From Saccoglossus kowalevskii (Eukaryota; Hemichordata; Enteropneusta; Harrimaniidae), in contig NW_003156743.1 of the NCBI RefSeq assembly GCF_000003605.2, forward strand, positions 107,718-129,692: 21,975 nucleotides of DNA. Direction: 5' to 3'. Under the pieces are notes generated by a model. The model had not been told where the DNA came from. It ran no database searches and was given only the letters and a program-made list of their open reading frames with translations. Numbering within the stretch: the stretch's first letter is position 1; each line of letters starts with the position of its first letter. Shown piece by piece: positions 20,399 to 21,975 of this stretch. A program made the position numbers and the translations under genes.

Positions 20399-20755
20399 TG
20401 CACTAATATATATAACTATTCATATGATATTATTATGTAGAGGACATTGAGATTAATGCGGTAAATTAATTGAGGAATGTGTTGCGAATATATAACTGCA
20501 CTAATATTTGGGAACTTTTCATATCCTGTTAGGAACATTGAGATTAACGCCGTAAATGTAGTATTAATTGAGAAACACATTATGCAGCACATTGTACATT
20601 AGTATTTTTCTTGTTAAACTACATTTGCTGCCGTTCTATTATTTGTTAGGAAATTTCACGCAATTCATGTTATATCATTATGTTATATATATTATTTTAG
20701 GACAGTGAGATTTATACAGTACACATATTATTTAATTATGAATATTCATTGATAT
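20399..20755. repeat. Degenerate repeat, about three copies
   Basis: GCACTAATAT...TTCATAT...GGACATTGAGATTAATGCGGTAAAT (from 20400) recurs from 20498 as GCACTAATATTT...GGAACATTGAGATTAACGCCGTAAAT. A weaker third version near 20660-20750 reads AGGACAGTGAGATTTATACAGTA. The first two are about 98 bases apart, and AATTGAG follows both. No coding capacity is seen. Confidence 0.6.
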
Positions 20756-20869
20756 TTTTATGTATTTATTATTTTGCCAGCATGTAAGCGAAAATATTGC
20801 ATCGTTAGTGAAATCTATCTCTCTATCCTTTTTTAATTAACTTCATTTTAATTTGTTTTATTTTGCTAT

Positions 20870-20940
20870 ATGTAGATGAAAGAAATTCCGTATCAGACGC
20901 CCCAGAATTCACAACTTGTTCACAAACATAGTGTGTATGT
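20870..20940 (+). other. Weak exon-like stretch
   Basis: TTTTGCTATATGTAG precedes ATGAAAGAAATTCCG. Read in the frame GAT GAA AGA after the AG (phase 1), it gives ERNSVSDAPEFTTCSQT and a TAG at 20929-20931. The splice site is plausible and the composition protein-like, but the piece is very short. It could be a terminal exon linked to the plus-strand fragments on either side, or chance. Confidence 0.15.
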
Positions 20941-21185
20941 CAAATGAGGTGCTTGGACTTACAATTGTGTGGAGGTAAATTATAATTGATTGAAATAAAC
21001 AGTGTTAGGGTTTACTGCAGTTCGAATTCATGTTTTGTATGTGTATAGTCTACCCTCGAAATAAACTCGTGATGATACATGCACGACATGATATCTAAAT
21101 AGTTTTAAAATAATACAATGATAATAGTAGTATGTTTAAGTGTTTAATATTGAAGAGAAATGAAAAGACAGATAGGCGATGACCT

Positions 21186-21345
21186 CGATATGCATTCTGC
21201 ATACACATCCCCATGCGTATCTAATTTGACAGCCATTCTTGCATACATCCACCTATAATTTATTCATGTATGTATCAGGCATCTACTGCATCTATCTATA
21301 TATGCACCATGCATGTATATCCATCATCTATCTAGGTATTAATCC
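21186..21345. repeat. Degenerate CATC/TATC/CATGCATG low-complexity tract
   Basis: Repeated CATCTATCTATATATGCAC, CATGCATGTATATCCATCATC and similar words form an old, interrupted tetranucleotide-type repeat. Nothing else is visible between 20,940 and 21,760. Confidence 0.55.
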
Positions 21346-21764
21346 ACCCACGGTTCGACAATTCCTGTCACGTTGTCCATGCATCTAGCTATATATTTGC
21401 TGTTATATGTTTGTGTGATATGTTTGATTGTATTTCTCCATTCATATTATATTTATCATAAAATTAAACAACACAAAGTTTAGATTTATTAGTATTAGTT
21501 ATGCAAAACAACAACTCCATATAATATCACTGATTCTTTCACAATACATATAGTTCACATGTCGGGCAACTTACGTCTCAGTTTGTGTCCAAGTTTTACA
21601 GACTTTAACATTAGTGTATGTATATCGAAATCTACTAACATTATAGGCAAACGACTGAACCTATTTATACAGCCAAGTACAACAAAACGCTATTTTATAA
21701 AGTTTGATGTTGTTTGTTGTTGTTAGTGAAAGTATAAAATGTTTTTCAGTAAGTATATAAACAG

Positions 21765-21961
21765 AATACAAATACAAAATTACGCAACTTATTTCGAGAG
21801 TGAATGACCTTGAAAAACAAAACAAATTGTTGATGGCTGAAAACAATGAACTCAAAGAGAAGCAAAACAGAAACAGGAACGGTATTCGAGAAATTAAACT
21901 TGCGCTTTGGAGGAATCGCAAAAACTTACAACGAGAACTGCACGGAAATCGTTTTTTGTAG
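21765..21961 (+). CDS. Probable exon encoding a leucine zipper / coiled coil
   Basis: From an acceptor-like AAACAG at 21764, the frame (AA TAC AAA TAC AAA ATT) encodes about 65 residues to a TAG at 21959. Four leucines are spaced exactly seven apart in LISRVNDLEKQNKLL followed by MAENNEL, a heptad pattern like bZIP zippers (CREB has LENRVAVLENQNKTL). A basic, W-containing tail (IKLALWRNRKNL) follows. No bZIP basic region is visible upstream in the window, so a THAP- or transposon-type coiled coil is equally possible. An in-frame TAA at 21758 shows that any preceding coding sequence must be spliced in. A T-run and TAG directly before GAGGCAG at 21962 also resembles an acceptor, so the stop may not be the end of the gene. 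The minus-strand open frame here is its shadow. Confidence 0.45.
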
Positions 21962-21975
21962 GAGGCAGAAAGCAA

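Noticed and set aside
21661-21975. 104-codon minus-strand open frame at the right edge
   Set aside because: Leu/Phe/Ser-rich antisense of a coiled-coil coding stretch on the plus strand, a typical shadow.

Overview
This is AT-rich nuclear DNA from an animal. The main gene is split by introns with GT-AG junctions in matching phases, most of the window is non-coding, and several degenerate tandem repeats are present. The repeat content and the SAMD9-like gene suggest a marine or aquatic invertebrate, most likely a bivalve or other lophotrochozoan. That placement is inference, because no marker gene fixes it.

Layout: (1) 1-3830 is a non-coding repeat block. It holds two diverged copies of a unit of about 1.6-1.85 kb, each containing smaller related sub-units. 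(2) 3830-5670 is intergenic with nothing I can support. (3) 5671-14405, minus strand, is one large gene that I reconstruct as five coding exons encoding 2,209 residues. The core is a SAMD9/SAMD9L-family protein: two SAM domains, a Schlafen-type AlbA_2 domain, a SIR2-like region, a STAND-type P-loop NTPase, TPR-like helices and a C-terminal OB-fold region. Small upstream exons add a ubiquitin-like domain and a very basic N-terminus. (4) 14.4-18.3 kb is probably the 5' flank or a 5' UTR intron of that gene, and carries a tandem array of about 132-bp units. (5) 18.2-18.7 kb is a CpG-dense island with the palindromic promoter motif TCTCGCGAGA. (6) 19.0-19.55 kb is an AT-rich degenerate array. (7) 19.77-20.26 kb on the plus strand is a decayed or intron-split gene fragment beginning with part of a SAM-like domain. 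(8) 20.4-20.75 kb holds a small degenerate repeat. (9) 21.765-21.961 kb on the plus strand is a probable exon encoding a leucine zipper or coiled coil.

The most interesting content is the SAMD9-like gene. Mammalian SAMD9/SAMD9L are cytoplasmic antiviral restriction factors that shut down translation, with tRNA cleavage by the AlbA_2 domain. They have one SAM domain, about 1,590 residues and essentially one coding exon. Here the same architecture carries a second SAM domain, a ubiquitin-like module ending in LKGG, and an unassigned segment of about 210 residues between SAM and AlbA_2. The long open frame in exon 4 begins at a TTG that lies inside the intron, so a caller without splicing would miss the true N-terminus and also end the C-terminus wrongly.
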